NCBI GenBank assembly: GCA_003427395.1
Contig: BFEA01000013.1
Coordinates: 5,415,384-5,479,383 of the forward strand
Direction of reading: 5' to 3'
DNA: 64,000 nucleotides
From: Chara braunii
Lineage: Eukaryota > Streptophyta > Charophyceae > Charales > Characeae
The notes under the pieces were generated by a model. It saw only the letters and a list, made by a program, of their open reading frames with translations, was not told the DNA's origin and ran no database searches. Shown piece by piece: positions 33,716 through 44,880 of this stretch. Position numbers and translations under genes: made by a program. Every line of letters starts with the position of its first letter. Position 1 is the first letter of the stretch.

Positions 33716-33994
33716 GGAATTTTATTTATTGCTGTAGGTTTTTTATGGAAAATAACTGCAGTTCCTTTTCATATGTGGGCACCTGATGTATACGAGGGTT
33801 CTCCTACTTTTGTCACAGCTTTCTTTTCTATAACACCTAAGATTGCNGTTCTTGCAAATATGTTACGTGTGTTTCTTTTTAGTTTTTATGATCCAACATG
33901 GCAAACAATCTTCTTTTTTTGCAGTATTGCTTCCATGATATTAGGAGCATTAGCCGCAATGGCTCAAAACAAAGTCAAAAAACTTTTAGCTTAA
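33716..33994 (+). pseudogene. nad2: nad2 internal fragment (mitochondrial)
   Basis: The frame reads [20 protein letters not shown], then [14 protein letters not shown], then FFFCSIASMILGALAAMAQN and KVKKLLA. This is the central conserved part of NADH dehydrogenase subunit 2. One N lies at 33,847. It is placed after, instead of before, the nad2 end at 30,813, so the order is scrambled. Confidence 0.9.
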
Positions 33995-34042
33995 AACTTG
34001 TTGAAACCACCCAAAAAAAGCCATAAGTTCCCAATTTTAAGA

Positions 34043-34166
34043 GAATTCCCGCTAAGATAACAGATCCAGCGGTGGGTGCTTCTACATGAGCTTCAGGTAA
34101 CCAAATATGAACTGGTACCATAGGTACTTTCACTGCAAAAGATGCAAAAAAAGCAATCCATAGCAA
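34043..34166 (-). pseudogene. nad4: nad4 fragment, copy 2 (mitochondrial)
   Basis: The minus strand reads [20 protein letters not shown] then [18 protein letters not shown]. This is the best-conserved stretch of NADH dehydrogenase subunit 4. Its last 46 bp also occur at 32,247-32,292. Confidence 0.9.
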
Positions 34167-34228
34167 TATTTGACGTCGTTCGCTAAATTCTGTTGTTAAT
34201 AAGATTTGTAAATCAGTGGTTCCCGTTA

Positions 34229-34366
<138 letters not shown>

Positions 34367-34423
34367 TCACTGGCGATGTGTTTGATGGAGTGGAAAGAAA
34401 GGTACAAGGGGCGTCTTTGCTTT

Positions 34424-34508
34424 GGATGGATGTCTGAGTGGTTGAAGGTATTAGTCTTGAAAACTGACATATTACAAAATATCGAGGGTTCGAATCCCTC
34501 TCCATCCG
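34424..34508 (+). tRNA. trnS-UGA: tRNA-Ser(UGA), mitochondrial origin, complete
   Basis: The acceptor arms GGATGGA (34,424-34,430) and TCCATCC (34,501-34,507) pair perfectly, with G as the discriminator base. The anticodon loop CTTGAAA gives UGA. GGTTCGAATCC forms the T-loop and part of its stem, and a variable arm is present, as in serine tRNAs. It is the only piece of the mosaic that looks structurally whole. Whether it is transcribed in the nucleus is unknown. Confidence 0.88.
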
Positions 34509-34810
34509 TTCATGTATGTTAATTTACGGATAATGAATTCAGTATTGAAAATGATTAGGTTGCAACACGGAGGCCCTATAGTAGCTGGGGAGGGAAACCA
34601 ACCCTTACAGGCAGCGAAGAGGGTCAGTCAGATTCCGCAGACGAACAAGAGCCTTCCTCCGGATAAGATCCGCGGAGGTCTTTCTTCTTCGTTGAGAGAA
34701 CGCAAAACGGCACGCCCTGACTGACGGGCGTGCCGCCTTAGGCTCTATCAGTCTATGATATGATATAAAACAAAAGTGAGAAGTAGCGAAGGGCCCTGCT
34801 GTATCCAAAA
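34509..34810. other. Unassigned mitochondrial-like piece with hairpin
   Basis: A perfect 10-bp hairpin CGGCACGCCC (34,708-34,717) and GGGCGTGCCG (34,726-34,735) with an 8-nt loop is typical of organelle spacers. No gene is assigned. Confidence 0.4.
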
Positions 34811-34890
34811 TAATGCATTGGGTGGATGCCTTGGCATTGAGAAAGAAAGGACGCAATGAAAGGCGAAACCATTCGAATCTCTTTTCGGAT
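34811..34890 (+). pseudogene. rrn26: 5' end of large-subunit rRNA (mitochondrial)
   Basis: TGCATTGGGTGGATGCCTTG, then GCATTGAGAAAGAAAGGACG and AATGAAAGGCGAAACC. These are the conserved first helices of 23S-type rRNA. The right limit is uncertain. Confidence 0.75.
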
Positions 34891-34935
34891 ATGTGGAAGT
34901 ACGATATGATGATTCAGAGAAACGTGTGATTTCTA

Positions 34936-35608
<673 letters not shown>

Positions 35609-35650
35609 GGTCTCTAGTAGCTCAATGGTTAGAGCAAATGGCTGTTAAGT
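35609..35650 (+). pseudogene. trnN-GUU: 5' half of a tRNA-Asn(GUU)-like gene
   Basis: GGTCTCTAGTAGCTCAATGG, then TTAGAGCAAATGGCTGTTAA. This gives an acceptor-like start, a D-arm with TAGCTCA and the anticodon arm up to GTT. The sequence then departs and no T-arm follows, so the gene is cut at the anticodon loop. Confidence 0.6.
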
Positions 35651-35862
35651 GCGCCGATTTTGACTTCTTTGTGGAGGATGTAGTTTGAACTACGACATTG
35701 TTCAGAACATGTCTCAAAGGGCCGAAGGCCAGAGCACGTTCCCGCATATAGTGAAATTTTATTTGAGCCTAGACAACCCAACTCACGTCTTTAAACCTTT
35801 GACAGATTTAAAAGGACTCTATCTTAGTCCGATTCAGGCTCGAAGAAAAGAAAAGAAAAGAA
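35651..35862. other. Unassigned mitochondrial-like piece
   Basis: GCCGAAGGC lies at 35,721-35,729. The open frame at 35,685-35,885 is not recognised. Confidence 0.3.
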
Positions 35863-35991
35863 ATAGGGACCCAAAATGGAAATAGCACCTTTGTCTAAAG
35901 TTTTCAAAGAAACTTCATACCCAAAACGTAAAAATGATTTAGCTATGAAATCATTAAAAACCTTATCAAATAACCATCGCTTGTTCAAAAA
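35863..35991 (-). pseudogene. nad5: nad5 C-terminal fragment (mitochondrial)
   Basis: The minus strand reads [20 protein letters not shown] then [20 protein letters not shown] and GPY. This is near the end of NADH dehydrogenase subunit 5. With the pieces at 32,034 and 33,256 it is the third separate nad5 part. Confidence 0.88.
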
Positions 35992-36077
35992 ACAATAGCA
36001 CTTCGTGCCTAGTGTACTAGTTTTCAAAACATATATAAATTGATTTGCACAAAAATTAACACGATACGCCAAAAATA

Positions 36078-36790
36078 TGAGCATCTCCCAAAGTTGCAGT
36101 CCGCTTATAACAACTCGGTGCACTTGTCCATAGCCCGTAGACCGAATGAATTCACAAAGCTTGGCAACCCCAGCGTCGAATTGAGTGTCAGAATCCAGAA
36201 CAGATTCAAAGATTGCCACCCGACACGAGGGAGTTTGCTGTTCATTACGAGAAAGATCTAGAGCAGGTCAAGAAGAACATCCTTAAGGCCCAACACCAGA
36301 TGATGGAGCAAGCTAACAAGCATCCACGACCATCATAATTTGCAATAGGTGACCTGGTATGGGTTAAGTCAAAGGAGTTCGCTCCAGAGGAAGGGATCTC
36401 ATGGAAACTGCTACCCGCATATAGGGGACCTGGGCAAGTCTTAGATGTCAAAGGGGAGGTAGATGGTCCATCCTAAACGATCGAGATTCAACCCCACCTG
36501 CACACCTACCTGGTATTCCACGCCTCTAAGTTACTTCCTTGCGTTACCAAGGACCAGTTTCTCTCCCGACGTTTCATGATACCGCCAGATATGGATGGGA
36601 AATATGACGTCGATCGGATAGTTGCTGAGGACACATTCTGAACTGGTCGTCGTGGGAGACCTCAAAGGCAGTACAAGGTTAGGTTTGCTTATCAGGAACT
36701 CAACGAGGACCGCTGGTTCTCCAGGGAGGAACTTGTACAAACAGCCCCTGACATTGTTTCCTCTTATGAGAGGGCTAGACGTGGGTGGAA
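36078..36790 (+). pseudogene. Integrase end and chromodomain-like tail of element B
   Basis: The frame resumes with [20 protein letters not shown], continuing the integrase core left at 30,708. Later frames give GDLVWVKSKEF-like, GPGQVLDVKGEVDGPS-like, HTYLVFHASKLLP and then MDGKYDVDRIV followed by RRGRPQRQYKVRF and NEDRWFSREELVQ. YDVDRIV plus YKVRF resembles a chromodomain start. Several stops and frame changes occur. It is the matching right half of element B. Confidence 0.75.
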
Positions 36791-37924
36791 CATATAAGAC
36801 AGGTAAAAATAGGATTTTTCTTGGAGGACCTCGAAATTAGGCCGGCGGGAGTGAAAGGATTCACGCTGCAGGCACCCAGTCCCGGTCCCAAGGTCCTGAT
36901 AAGCCCTAAGCCCCAGGGTCATTCCGTCGTGTAGGTCGTAGGACCCTAAGGTCGAAGCGTCGTAGGTCCGTAGTTTTCGGTACCGAAACGTCGTAGGTCG
37001 TTAGGGATCTGCCTGGTACCTAACAAGAAAAGTCCAGAAGCGTCCAAGTCCAGTCCGACAGTCCCCAAGTCCAATTTTGCAGCATGTCCCAGGAAAGTCC
37101 GGAAAGTACCTGACGGGCAAAATGTTTGCAGCAGACAGGCCGCACCTAACCGGTACCGGTCTGAAGCAGGCCAAGCCAAGCCAAGCCAAGGGAAGACAAG
37201 TTCTATATTTAGCTCCTACAGTGCAGCGATTCGTCACTTGTTCAGTTGCGAGATGCAGAAGCGTTGCTGCTGCTTGTGCGTTACAGCAACTTGGGCATTG
37301 TGCACCCGAGGGTGAAGTGGGCGCCTATGAAGTAGTCCATAGCCAGGGTAGAGGTAGATCAGGAAGACGACGGCCATAGCTGCCAAGTTGTATGATACCT
37401 GAGTGGGGTATCCAGGGTAACAACCGAGGGAGGAGAGAGAGACAGATGAGAGAGGGGGAAGCCATAACCGCTACTTCGTTGAGGCTCGCTGTGTATGTGT
37501 GAGCGGCAGAGCCTTTCGTGACAAACATTCTAGTGTATTGGCAATAATATTGGTGACAACATCTTCAAGTGCGGATTGTATCTCGTTTTGGCTTCTCGTG
37601 TGTGAACTCTCATATGGATGTTTGTTGGGTTATGCAAGTTGAATTTTGCAAGTGCGTGGATCGTTTCATATGCCCGCATGGTTGCTGCATTCTGATATCA
37701 CTGCAATCGTCACCAACTGACAGGACGAAGAGGAAGTGGTAGAAGAAATAGAATCGAATGGCATACATGATAAGCATGTGGGAATTGTACTGTTTGGTCA
37801 GTGACAACGAGGATTATAGATCTATCTGGCTGAGTGGGGATCCGGGCCCCACGGGTGATCGGCAGGGGCTCGGGGGAGGTCCCGGGCGGCCTGCCGGTGT
37901 GGGCACCGCCCCCCCCCCCCCCCA
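36791..37924 (+). other. Probable LTR-like DNA of element B, no gene
   Basis: Following ACGTGGGTGGAA the sequence starts CATATAAGACAGG, where TG would be expected for an LTR. It is full of GTCGTAGG and CCTAAGG repeats (36,900-37,010), like 8,990-9,160. GGGTATCCAGGGTAAC at about 37,404 matches 9,593. A right LTR of element B is likely, but its end is not clear. Confidence 0.4.
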
Positions 37925-38190
37925 ACGCACTTACCTGTTGGGGGGTTCTGGACCCCTTTTTGGCCGGTTTTGGCCTCCTGTAGGCCTACCGGGTCCGACG
38001 GGCCCAAGAAACCGTCGCGTCGGGCCCAGTAGACCTGCTTCCCCGGTTGGGGGCCGGCCCCCCCCAGTGCACTTACCTGTTGGGGGGTTCCGACCCCTTT
38101 TTGGTTGGTTTTGGCCTCCCGCAGGCCTACCGGGTCCGGTGGGCCCAAGAAACCGTTCCGTCGGGCCCGGTAGGCCTGTTTCTTTTTTGA
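37925..38190. repeat. GC-rich tandem duplication, period about 142 bp
   Basis: GCACTTACCTGTTGGGGGGT recurs at 37,927 and 38,069. Both copies continue with GACCCCTTTTTGG, GGCCTACCGGGTCCG and GGGCCCAAGAAACCG. A 16-base C run precedes the first copy. The coding frames across it are shadows. Confidence 0.85.
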
Positions 38191-38289
38191 AATTCCCGTC
38201 GGCTCTATGGCCGTCGATCCAGCATGATCGACGGCCACAGAGCCGGCGGATCTTGCCGCCAACCTTCACCGTCGTTTGAACCTTCGATC

Positions 38290-39485
38290 GCCTCCCCTTT
38301 TCCTCCTCCCCCTCATCTTCTTCTTCTTCTTCTTCTTGTCGGTTATTCGACAGGTCCTTTTCGTCATACCCTACCGCCACCATACCTCGTCCATTCTTCT
38401 TCTCTTCTCCTCCTTGTCGGTTATCCTCCCCCTCCTCGTCCATTCTTGATCTTCGTCTTCTTCCCCTCCCACTGCTCCGCTCTTCTTCTTCTTCTTCTTC
38501 TTCTTCTTCTCCTCCTCCTCCTCCTCCTCCTTCTCTCGTCTTCTTCTTCTTCCCCTCCCCCTCGCAGTATCTTCTCTCCTACACCTTTCTTAATCTTCTG
38601 CTTCCCCTCCTCACCTTCGAGTTTTCTTCTTTCTCCTCCACTTTTCTTTATCTTCTTCTTCCTCCTCCGCCATACCCTATCGCCGCCATACATGTTCCAT
38701 CTTCTTCCTTTTCTTTCTTCTTCTTCTTCTTCTTCTTCTTCTTCTTCTTTTCTAATTTTTCTTCTTCTTCCGTCCTCCTCGGCCGCTCATATTCTTCTGC
38801 TTCTCTCCTCCTCTCTTCTTCTTTTCTAATTCTTCTTCTTTTTTTGTCCTCCTCCTCGTCCGCTCATATTCTTCTGCTTCTTCTCTCCTCCTCCTCCACC
38901 CCCTCTCATCATCTTCTTCTTCTCTCCTCCTCTTCCTTCGCTCTTCTTCTGCTTCTTCTTGTCCCCTCCTCCTCCTCCCCCTCATCTTCTTCTTCTTCTT
39001 CTTTTTCTTGTCGGTTATTCGACAGGTCCTTTTCGTCATACCCTACCACCGCCATACCTCGTCCATTCTTCTTCTCTCCTCCTTCATCCTCCCCCTCCTC
39101 GTCCATTCTTTATCTTCTTTTTCTTCCCCTCCCACTGCTCCCTTCTTCTTCCTTCCTCTTCCTTCCTCTTCCTTCCTCTTCCTCCTTCTCCTCCTCCTAC
39201 TTCCTCTTCTTCGTCCTCTTCTTCGTCCTCCTCTTCGTCCTCCTCTTCTTCGTCCTCCTCCTCCTCGTCATCCTCCTCCTCCTCCTCCTCCTCCTCGTCT
39301 TCCTCCTCCTCCTCCTCCCCCTCCTCCTAACCTCCTCTTCTTCTTCTTCCCTCTTCTTCTGCTCTCTTCTTCTTCTTCCCTTTGCTTCTTCCCTGTTCTC
39401 CCCTGTTCTCCCCTCTTCTCCTTCTTCTTCTTCCTCTTCTCCCTCTTCTTCTCCCCTCTTCTTGCCTCTTCTCCTTCTCCTTCTT
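38290..39485. repeat. Long CT-rich (TTC/TCC)n polypyrimidine tract
   Basis: Nearly 1.2 kb of plus-strand pyrimidines is built from CTT, CTC and CCT units. A segment containing GGTTATTCGACAGGTCCTTT and ATACCTCGTCCATTCTTCTT is present twice (about 38,338-38,450 and 39,010-39,115), so larger blocks were duplicated. The long Ser/Leu or Arg/Glu frames are translations of the repeat. Confidence 0.9.
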
Positions 39486-39523
39486 GCATAAACTGGTGGC
39501 GCAAGGGGTGATGGTGCTGCCAA

Positions 39524-41365
39524 GTGACTAGAAGACTCGCTACCAATTGCAGAATTACGGGCAGCTGCCGGACATGTCGGAAGGGGGGGGGCGCAGCGAA
39601 CGACGATGATTCGGACATGGCTGCTCGTCCTGGTTACGAGGAGCCACAACCGCCAGTTACCTCAGGGAGGGAGCCAGTCGAGGAGATAGCGCAGCAGGGA
39701 AAGGAAAGTGCAGTGGGGGAGGCGCTGCGAGAAGAGTGCAATTCCACCACAAGGGTGGCTTCAGTGCAGCAAACGACCATCACGAGATGGGTGGACAATG
39801 CAACTCAAAAGAAGTTGGACATTGCATGAACGGAGGCAATGTTCCGGGCCGTAATTGCCTTCAATTTTTTGAACTTCGACACCACTGTCAAACTGCACGA
39901 GGTGTATTTGGAGGTGGCTAACGTACGACCGAAGGTGAAATTGCCTTCTGCGAAGCACATCCCGATGGTGATGCTCGAGTTTATCTTTTTGCTTATTCAA
40001 AAGCAAGTGCAGCCTCTGACTGCATGTTGGGATGTCACGGGCTGCACTTTCATCACGGACGGGTCGAGCGATCGAAGGGAAAGGCCTATCATGAATTTCT
40101 TGGCGGCGAGGGAGCAGGGACCGGTCCTTGTGGCGACTGTGTCGATGGACGGAAAGAAGAAGACCGGACCAGCTCTGGCCAGACTTTGGGACAAGATAAT
40201 GAGGGAGGTCGGGCTGCATCGCATCAATGCCATTTGCACCGACAATGCGGAGGTGGACAAGAAGGCCGCACAGATTTTGCAGTGGCGAATAGAGTTGGCG
40301 GTTTCACGGATACATTGGGTTTCGTGTGTTGCGCATTGCTGCAGCTTGCTGCTAGGGGACATCAGCAAGTTGGATTGGATCAAGGGCACGGTGAAGCGGA
40401 GCCACACCATTGTCAAGTTTATACGGAACCACCATTGCACACAAAGCCTAATAATGTCATTGCACGAGTCATTATCATTGTTGCGACCAAGCGAGGTCCG
40501 TTGTGGGTCGGTCTACATGATGATGGAGCGGTTGTACGATTGGAGGGCGGTTTTGAAGCAGATGGTTGAAGGGAGCCTTGTCGGGAGATGGAAGGCAATG
40601 CGGTGGTCGACGACCAAGCTGTCCAAAGCGGATCTTGTGTTCTTAACATTGCGGAGGGAGGGTTAGTGGATGGAGTTGAAGAAGGTGGTGGAGGTGATGG
40701 AGCCATTGTATGGCCTGCTTTGGAGGATGGACAAGGACGGGACTGCCCCGTCAAACCTTGTGGAGTACGATCGGCTAATCGAGAGGATGCTGGCGGAGGT
40801 CGTGCTGACCATGGAGCAGCGAGGTACGGTGCTCGAGAAGGTGAGGGATCGCATGAAGATGATGCTGCAACCGGTACACACCTTGGCTTTTCTTCTCGAC
40901 CTGCGGAGGAGAGAGCCAAAGTGGTTGTTGCACCAGGACAGCGCACTTGTGCAGAATGCGCTGTGTTATTTGCAGCGGCAGATCGACGGTCCTTGGAAAT
41001 CGGAGGCCCTCGTGGAGATTCTGAACGACCTGCGAGAGTTCCACAAGAAACCCACCGCGTACGACCACCGGCGGAAGGACTTGAAGATGTGGGATGATGA
41101 TGCGGTCGCGGATTGTGACCGCATCTCGTCCTTAGAGGGTTGGGCAACTCATGGCGGCGATGTGTCGAAGCTGCAGTCCATTGCCATTAAGGTAATGGGC
41201 ATGTGGAGCACGGCGACTCCAGGGCAGCGGAATTGGTCTTCGATGGACCCACTCGAAGCGGCGGAATCGGTTTGAACCCCTCAACCTTGGTGAGGTTGAT
41301 GTATATTCATTGGAATATGCAGCGGTCCGGGAAGAACTTCAAGGACCACGGCTACGTCGACTTGT
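39524..41365 (+). pseudogene. hAT-type DNA transposase relic (DUF659 and hAT dimerisation regions)
   Basis: Transposases of this family cut and paste hAT elements in the nucleus. One frame runs from 39,524 to 41,275 with only two stops inside it, TGA at 39,827 and TAG at 40,664. In order it shows QTTITRWVDNATQKKLDIA, AFNFLNFDTTVKLHEVYLEV, and the DUF659 core TDGSSDRRERPIMNFLAARE with ICTDNAEVDKK and CVAHCCSLLLGDI. Near the end is the hAT C-terminal dimerisation motif LQSIAIKVMGMWSTATPGQR followed by NWS. A frame change near 41,250 moves the next part (LNPSTLVRLMYIHWNMQ) to another frame. No BED zinc finger or terminal inverted repeats are recognised. Confidence 0.85.
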
Positions 41366-42585
41366 GTGCGCAGTTTGCAAGTCTCTTCTGGAGACGGAGG
41401 TGGACGATGGTTCTATTTTGAATTTGAAGGACCCGTGGAGGAGAAGGACAAGACGGAGGAGGAGCTGGTGCGGGAAAGGGCCTTCATCAAGACACCAAAG
41501 GGCCGGATTCCGAAGAACCTCGAAGACAAGGAGGAGGAGGAGTGCACCGGCGACAGCGACCTTGACGACGAGGTGCTGAAGGGGAGGTTGATGAGTCGTC
41601 GGACGGTTAGAAGCGTCTAGTGAAGGGGAGGTTGATGAGTCGTCGGACGATGACTTTGAGTTGGGAATCCCGCCGTCGATCCCATGCACCACATATGCAG
41701 AGAGGAGGGCAGCAGCACAGCACCGTTGAGAACGGCCACCCCAACACCATCTTAATGCAGGGCGAATACCACAGCACATTACAACATCCAATCGGATGTC
41801 GAGCAACCGCAGACCGACACTGACATGGAGATGGTGCCTCGCCCCGGTCGAATCAACCCGGATGAGGAGGCGGGCGACTGTGCAAAGGCATGGGCTGATG
41901 CGGATCAAGAACGGGTGCAAAGGAAAATGAGGGAGGAGGACGAGCGATGCGTAGCTATACCAACCCGCAGAGAATTGGAGAACCTAGAGAAGAAGGTTGG
42001 AGAGCGAGAATCGGAGCCAGTGGGGGATATGGCCCAGCTAGAGGAGGAGAAAGAAGACGTGATGGGCCAGCAAGAGGAGGAGGCAGAGCACGAGATGGGC
42101 CAGCCAGCACAGGAAGAAGAAAAGATGGAGGAGCAAGAGGAGGAAGAAGAAGAGGCTGGCATGGAGCAGCGAGAGGAGGAGATGGAACAGGAGGAAGGGG
42201 AGGGCACGGAACAGCAAGAAGAGGAGCTGGAAGAGAGCGAGAAAAAGCAGCAGCAGGAAAAGATGGAGAACAGCGAGGAGGAGCGGCAGCAGCATGCACT
42301 GACGACCGTGTACAAGCGTCGGAAGCAAACTGTGGAGGCTGCTGGGTCACCGGAGAATTCCCCCGACTTCCCAGCCAACAAAATGGAAGCCCAACATGAC
42401 AACCTGTGGGTCAGCAGGGTTGGGAGGAAGAGGAAGGCGCCCTGTGAGGACGAATAGCTGAAGCCAAAACTTCCACGTGGCAGGCCTCGGAAGAACAAGA
42501 CCGCCGGTCCAGCTGCAAAGCCGAAAAAAAAAACACAGCGGAGTAAGCCTCGCAGAAAAATTGTTGAGGATGACCCCGAATCTGA

Positions 42586-42590
<5 letters not shown>
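41366..42590 (+). pseudogene. Acidic, Glu-rich tail with AT-hook, probably the C-terminus of the hAT protein
   Basis: The frames 41,366-41,620 and 41,825-42,457 lie in the same register as the transposase. The first carries EEKDKTEEELVRERAF and a KEEEECTGDSDLDDE acidic stretch. The second is a Glu/Gln-rich heptad-like region of about 130 residues, likely a coiled coil, ending RVGRKRKAPCEDE and a TAG at 42,455-42,457. Beyond that stop, in the same frame, comes LPRGRPRKNK, a canonical AT-hook core, then more basic residues. Shared frame and order suggest one ancient protein. A separate host-derived gene cannot be ruled out. Confidence 0.6.

Positions 42591-42652
<62 letters not shown>
42588..42652. 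repeat. (TG)n(AG)n compound microsatellite
   Basis: About 30 bp of TG repeats pass directly into about 34 bp of AG repeats. It ends the AT-hook frame in Cys-Val and Arg-Glu runs. Confidence 0.95.
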
Positions 42653-42655
<3 letters not shown>

Positions 42656-42932
42656 TGTTCGAATATGGATCGATATTGGCCATATGCAGCTGATTATGCT
42701 GCTGAAGAACTCAAAGATTTCCTGCAAGTTGTCAGTCTGTAAGTCTTCTTCTTCTTCTTGTCCATCTTATCAGTCTTCTTCTTCTTCTTCTTCTCGTCAG
42801 TCTTCTTCATTTTTTGTCTGTCTTGTTCTTGTTCAGAATGAAAGGGTCGATAACATGCATGCAGCAGACATCAGAGCAGCAGGCAACAAACATGCAGCGC
42901 CCCCAACCCAGTACATGTCAGATGACATACAT
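42653..42932. other. Stretch with CTT runs, no gene seen
   Basis: Short (CTT)n runs at 42,743-42,800. Nothing recognisable is encoded. It ends at the adapter. Confidence 0.4.
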
Positions 42933-42970
42933 CTGTCTCTTATACACATCTAGATGTGTATAAGAGACAG
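42933..42970. other. Nextera mate-pair junction adapter (artefact)
   Basis: CTGTCTCTTATACACATCT (42,933-42,951) is followed at once by its exact reverse complement (42,952-42,970). This is the Tn5 mosaic-end sequence in the circularisation-junction arrangement of Nextera mate-pair libraries. It is a sequencing construct and not genomic DNA. Confidence 0.98.
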
Positions 42971-43386
42971 GCGCCCATCACAGACACCCTCCCAACGCCA
43001 GCACCCCCCACCCAGACCAACCCCCCCATCCCCACACCAAACCCAAAATTTTATTGCAGATTCGGGGTCCTCTTGCCGAGCGCAGAACGACCCCAGTTTC
43101 AAAATTAAAATAAAAAAAATTCTGGGCGTTTTTTGGCCCGCCCGGCTTACCCGGGCGGCGTCCTCACTCAGCTATCTGGGCCTTTTGGGGATCCAATGCA
43201 CATCTTTCAATTTGGGTTTTCTTTCCAGATGCAAACGGGCCTGCCTGCAAGTGGGATGTATTGGACACTGGATGTTGGAACATAAAGATCTTCCTCCGGC
43301 ATTTCGCCAGCCATGTTCATGTGCTCATAGTCAACACAAACATGAGTGAGCGAGGGGAGGGAATGATATTTTGTGCATAACGTATA
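42971..43386. other. Sequence after the adapter, no gene seen
   Basis: It starts C-rich (CACCCTCCCAACGCCAGCAC). CAACACAAACATGAGTGAGC at 43,334 recurs at 45,589 and marks flanking DNA of the solo LTR. Confidence 0.4.
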
Positions 43387-43511
43387 TGTAATGAACCCAG
43401 TCTGGCAGATACTCGTCAGATGTCAAAGTGTAAGTAGTCTCAGATCTGCACAAAGTCTCCAGTTAACGTGAAGTGATACCTGAAACAGTATATCGTTACC
43501 AATAGACGAAG

Positions 43512-44880
43512 AGAGTGGAGGGGGAATAGACAGAGGAGAAAGTGGAAGAGAAACAACGATCACACAAGAGTAATCCAATCAAACCTCACTTCTTCTATGG
43601 GCTTCCTCTCGCCTCCACGTTATCAACCAGTATACGATAACAAGTATGATAAGTCCTGATCACACAGAAGTGCCACATGTCACTCTTATCTGGTGAAGAC
43701 CATGAAGACAGAAGCAGAATACGGTAACGACGTCAACCTCAGGTGAGTACCACATCCCAATCATCCACAGATCCCGATATCCCTCCTTGTCACAACCAGT
43801 CACCTCATGTAGACAGTGTGGCCAATACCACATCAGCTGCAGAGCATCATCAATGAAGACAGGTGGCAGCGCCGCATCAACAACCCATGTAGACAGGTCG
43901 CCGCGCCACATCAGCAATATAGACAAGTGGCATGCGCCACATCAGCAATGTAGACAAGGGGGAGTAGACAGAGGAGAAGGTGGAAGAGATAAACAATGAT
44001 CACACAAGAGTAATCCGATCAAACCCCACTTCTTCCCCGGGCTTCCTCTCTCCTCCACGTCATCAACCAGTATACGATAACAAGTATGATAAGTCCCGAT
44101 CACACAGAAGTGCCACGTGGCACTCTTATCTCGTGAAGACCATGAAGACAGAAGCAGAATACGGTAACGATGTCAACCTCAGGTGAGTACCAGATCCCAA
44201 TCGTCCACAGATCCCGATATCCCTCCTTGTCGCAACCAGTCACCTCATGTAGACAGCGTGGCCAATACCACATCAGCTGCAGAGACAGGTGGCATGTGCC
44301 ATATCCTCAATGAAGACAGGTGGCAGCGCCGCATCAGCAACCCATGTAGACAGGTCGCCGCGCCACATCAGCAATATAGACAAGTGGCATGCGCCACATC
44401 AGCAATGTAGACAATGGGGAGTAGACAGAGGACAAGGTGGAAGAGATAAACAATGATCACACAAGACTAATCCAATCAAACCCCACTTCTTCCCCGGGCT
44501 TCCTCTCGCCTCCACGTCATCAACCGGTATACGATAACAAGTATGATAAGTCCTGATCACACAGAAGTGCCACGTGGCACTCTTATCTCGTGAAGACCAT
44601 GAAGACAGAAGCAGAATACGGTAACGACGTCAACCTCAGGTGAGTACCAGATCCCAATCATCCACAGATCCTGATATCCCTCCTTGTCGCAGCCAGTCAC
44701 CTCATGTGGACAGCATGGCCAGTACCACGTCAGCTGCAGAGACAGGTGGCATGCGCCACATCAACAACCCATGTAGACAGGTGGCCGTGCCATATCAGCA
44801 ATATAGACAAGTGGCATGCGCCACATCAGGTATGTAGACAAGTGGCATGCGCCACATCAGCAATGCCTGGCGCACAGAAC
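43512..44880. repeat. Satellite-like array, period about 440-460 bp, three units
   Basis: GATCACACAAGA(G/C)TAATCC occurs at 43,558, 43,998 and 44,455. Each unit holds CTTCTTC(C/T)..GGGCTTCCTCTC, a CACGTG-type palindrome, GAAGACCATGAAGACAGAAG and several GCCACATCAGCAAT-type words. GTGCCACGTGGCAC is perfect at 44,110-44,123 and 44,567-44,580. Confidence 0.85.

Noticed and set aside
43512-44880. CRISPR-like array
   Set aside because: The units are 440-460 bp and near-identical throughout, with no short repeat plus unique spacer pattern. The genome is eukaryotic and the array lies within an LTR.
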